Shown: piece by piece, positions 5,028 to 5,123 of the stretch | How the letters are laid out: each line of letters starts with the position of its first letter | Position numbering within the stretch: position 1 is the first letter of the stretch | Origin: Actinomycetes bacterium | Lineage (GTDB): Bacteria; Actinomycetota; Acidimicrobiia; Acidimicrobiales; Palsa-688 | DNA: 5,123 nt | Assembly: GCA_021798075.1 (NCBI GenBank) | Contig: JAJZYO010000184.1 | Location: 1-5,123, forward strand | Direction: 5' to 3' | Translations under genes and position numbers: made by a program | The notes under the pieces: model-generated | Database searches by the model: none | Told to the model about the DNA's origin: nothing | What the model saw: only the letters and a program-made list of their open reading frames with translations

Positions 5028-5123
5028 GCCTGTTTGAGCTTCAGCTCGGCAGCCTTGACGGCCATCTGGCGCATCTGCTGGAGGATGCGTCGTAGCTGCC
5101 GGTCGTTGGCGATCCATTCTTTG
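5015..5123 (-). CDS. C-terminal end of an unrecognised protein (partial)
   Basis: The last 35 residues of a minus-strand gene whose body lies beyond the right edge. It starts KEWIANDRQLRRILQQMRQM and ends AAELKLKQAAKP before a TAG stop at 5017-5015. The stretch is strongly helical in character, with charged and hydrophobic residues spaced as in an amphipathic helix or coiled coil, and codons end mostly in G or C as in the other genes of the window. The open frame reaches the window edge without a stop. No family can be named from so short a tail. It converges on the VC0807-like gene with 20 bp between stop codons. Confidence 0.6.
   Translation of the reverse strand, partial: KEWIANDRQLRRILQQMRQMAVKAAELKLKQAAKP

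Noticed and set aside
4305..5117. 270-residue minus-strand open frame opposite the VC0807-like gene
   Set aside because: Highly charged Gly/Glu/Arg-rich composition without a motif. The plus strand encodes coherent membrane helices, and the real minus-strand coding end at 5015 lies in another frame.

Overview
The window is GC-rich (about 70% by eye), with tightly packed genes and G/C-ending codons. Together with the protein types, this suggests an actinobacterium, possibly an Acidimicrobiia-like lineage. The lineage is inferred from style only; no marker gene is present. No rRNA, tRNA, CRISPR array or transposase was found.

Left block (1-1621, minus strand): pdxS, the synthase subunit of pyridoxal 5'-phosphate synthase, runs off the left edge. 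It lies 28 bp downstream of a membrane protein that resembles an M48/HtpX metalloprotease but has lost all visible zinc-binding residues. The pair is probably one operon. pdxT, the usual partner of pdxS, would be expected beyond the left edge.

Middle block (1703-2661, plus strand): divergent from the first block across 81 bp. A DUF72 (YecE-type) protein is followed by an overlapping 70-residue single-pass membrane protein, whose start codon shares a base with the DUF72 stop.

Third block (2666-3982, minus strand): a UPF0104 / lysylphosphatidylglycerol-synthase-TM-like multi-pass membrane protein. It converges on the small protein with only 4 bp between stop codons. It has a TTG start and two almost identical 15-residue repeats at its C-terminus.

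Right block (3983-5123): a gap of roughly 350 bp without a convincing gene holds an extended -10 promoter candidate, two hairpins and a T6 tract on the plus strand. It reads like a small RNA or an attenuator leader. A VC0807-like membrane protein follows on the plus strand with an uncertain start. The end of an unrecognised minus-strand gene then converges on it, with a hairpin between and across their stop codons. Imperfect inverted repeats (CCCTAGGC ... AACGCAAGCT) flank the whole RNA-plus-membrane-protein module.

Apart from PLP synthesis, no common pathway can be read from the gene set. The recurring theme is small or medium integral membrane proteins of unknown substrate. The items most worth a second look are the zinc-ligand-less M48 homologue next to pdxS and the structured, terminator-bearing leader at 4019-4166.
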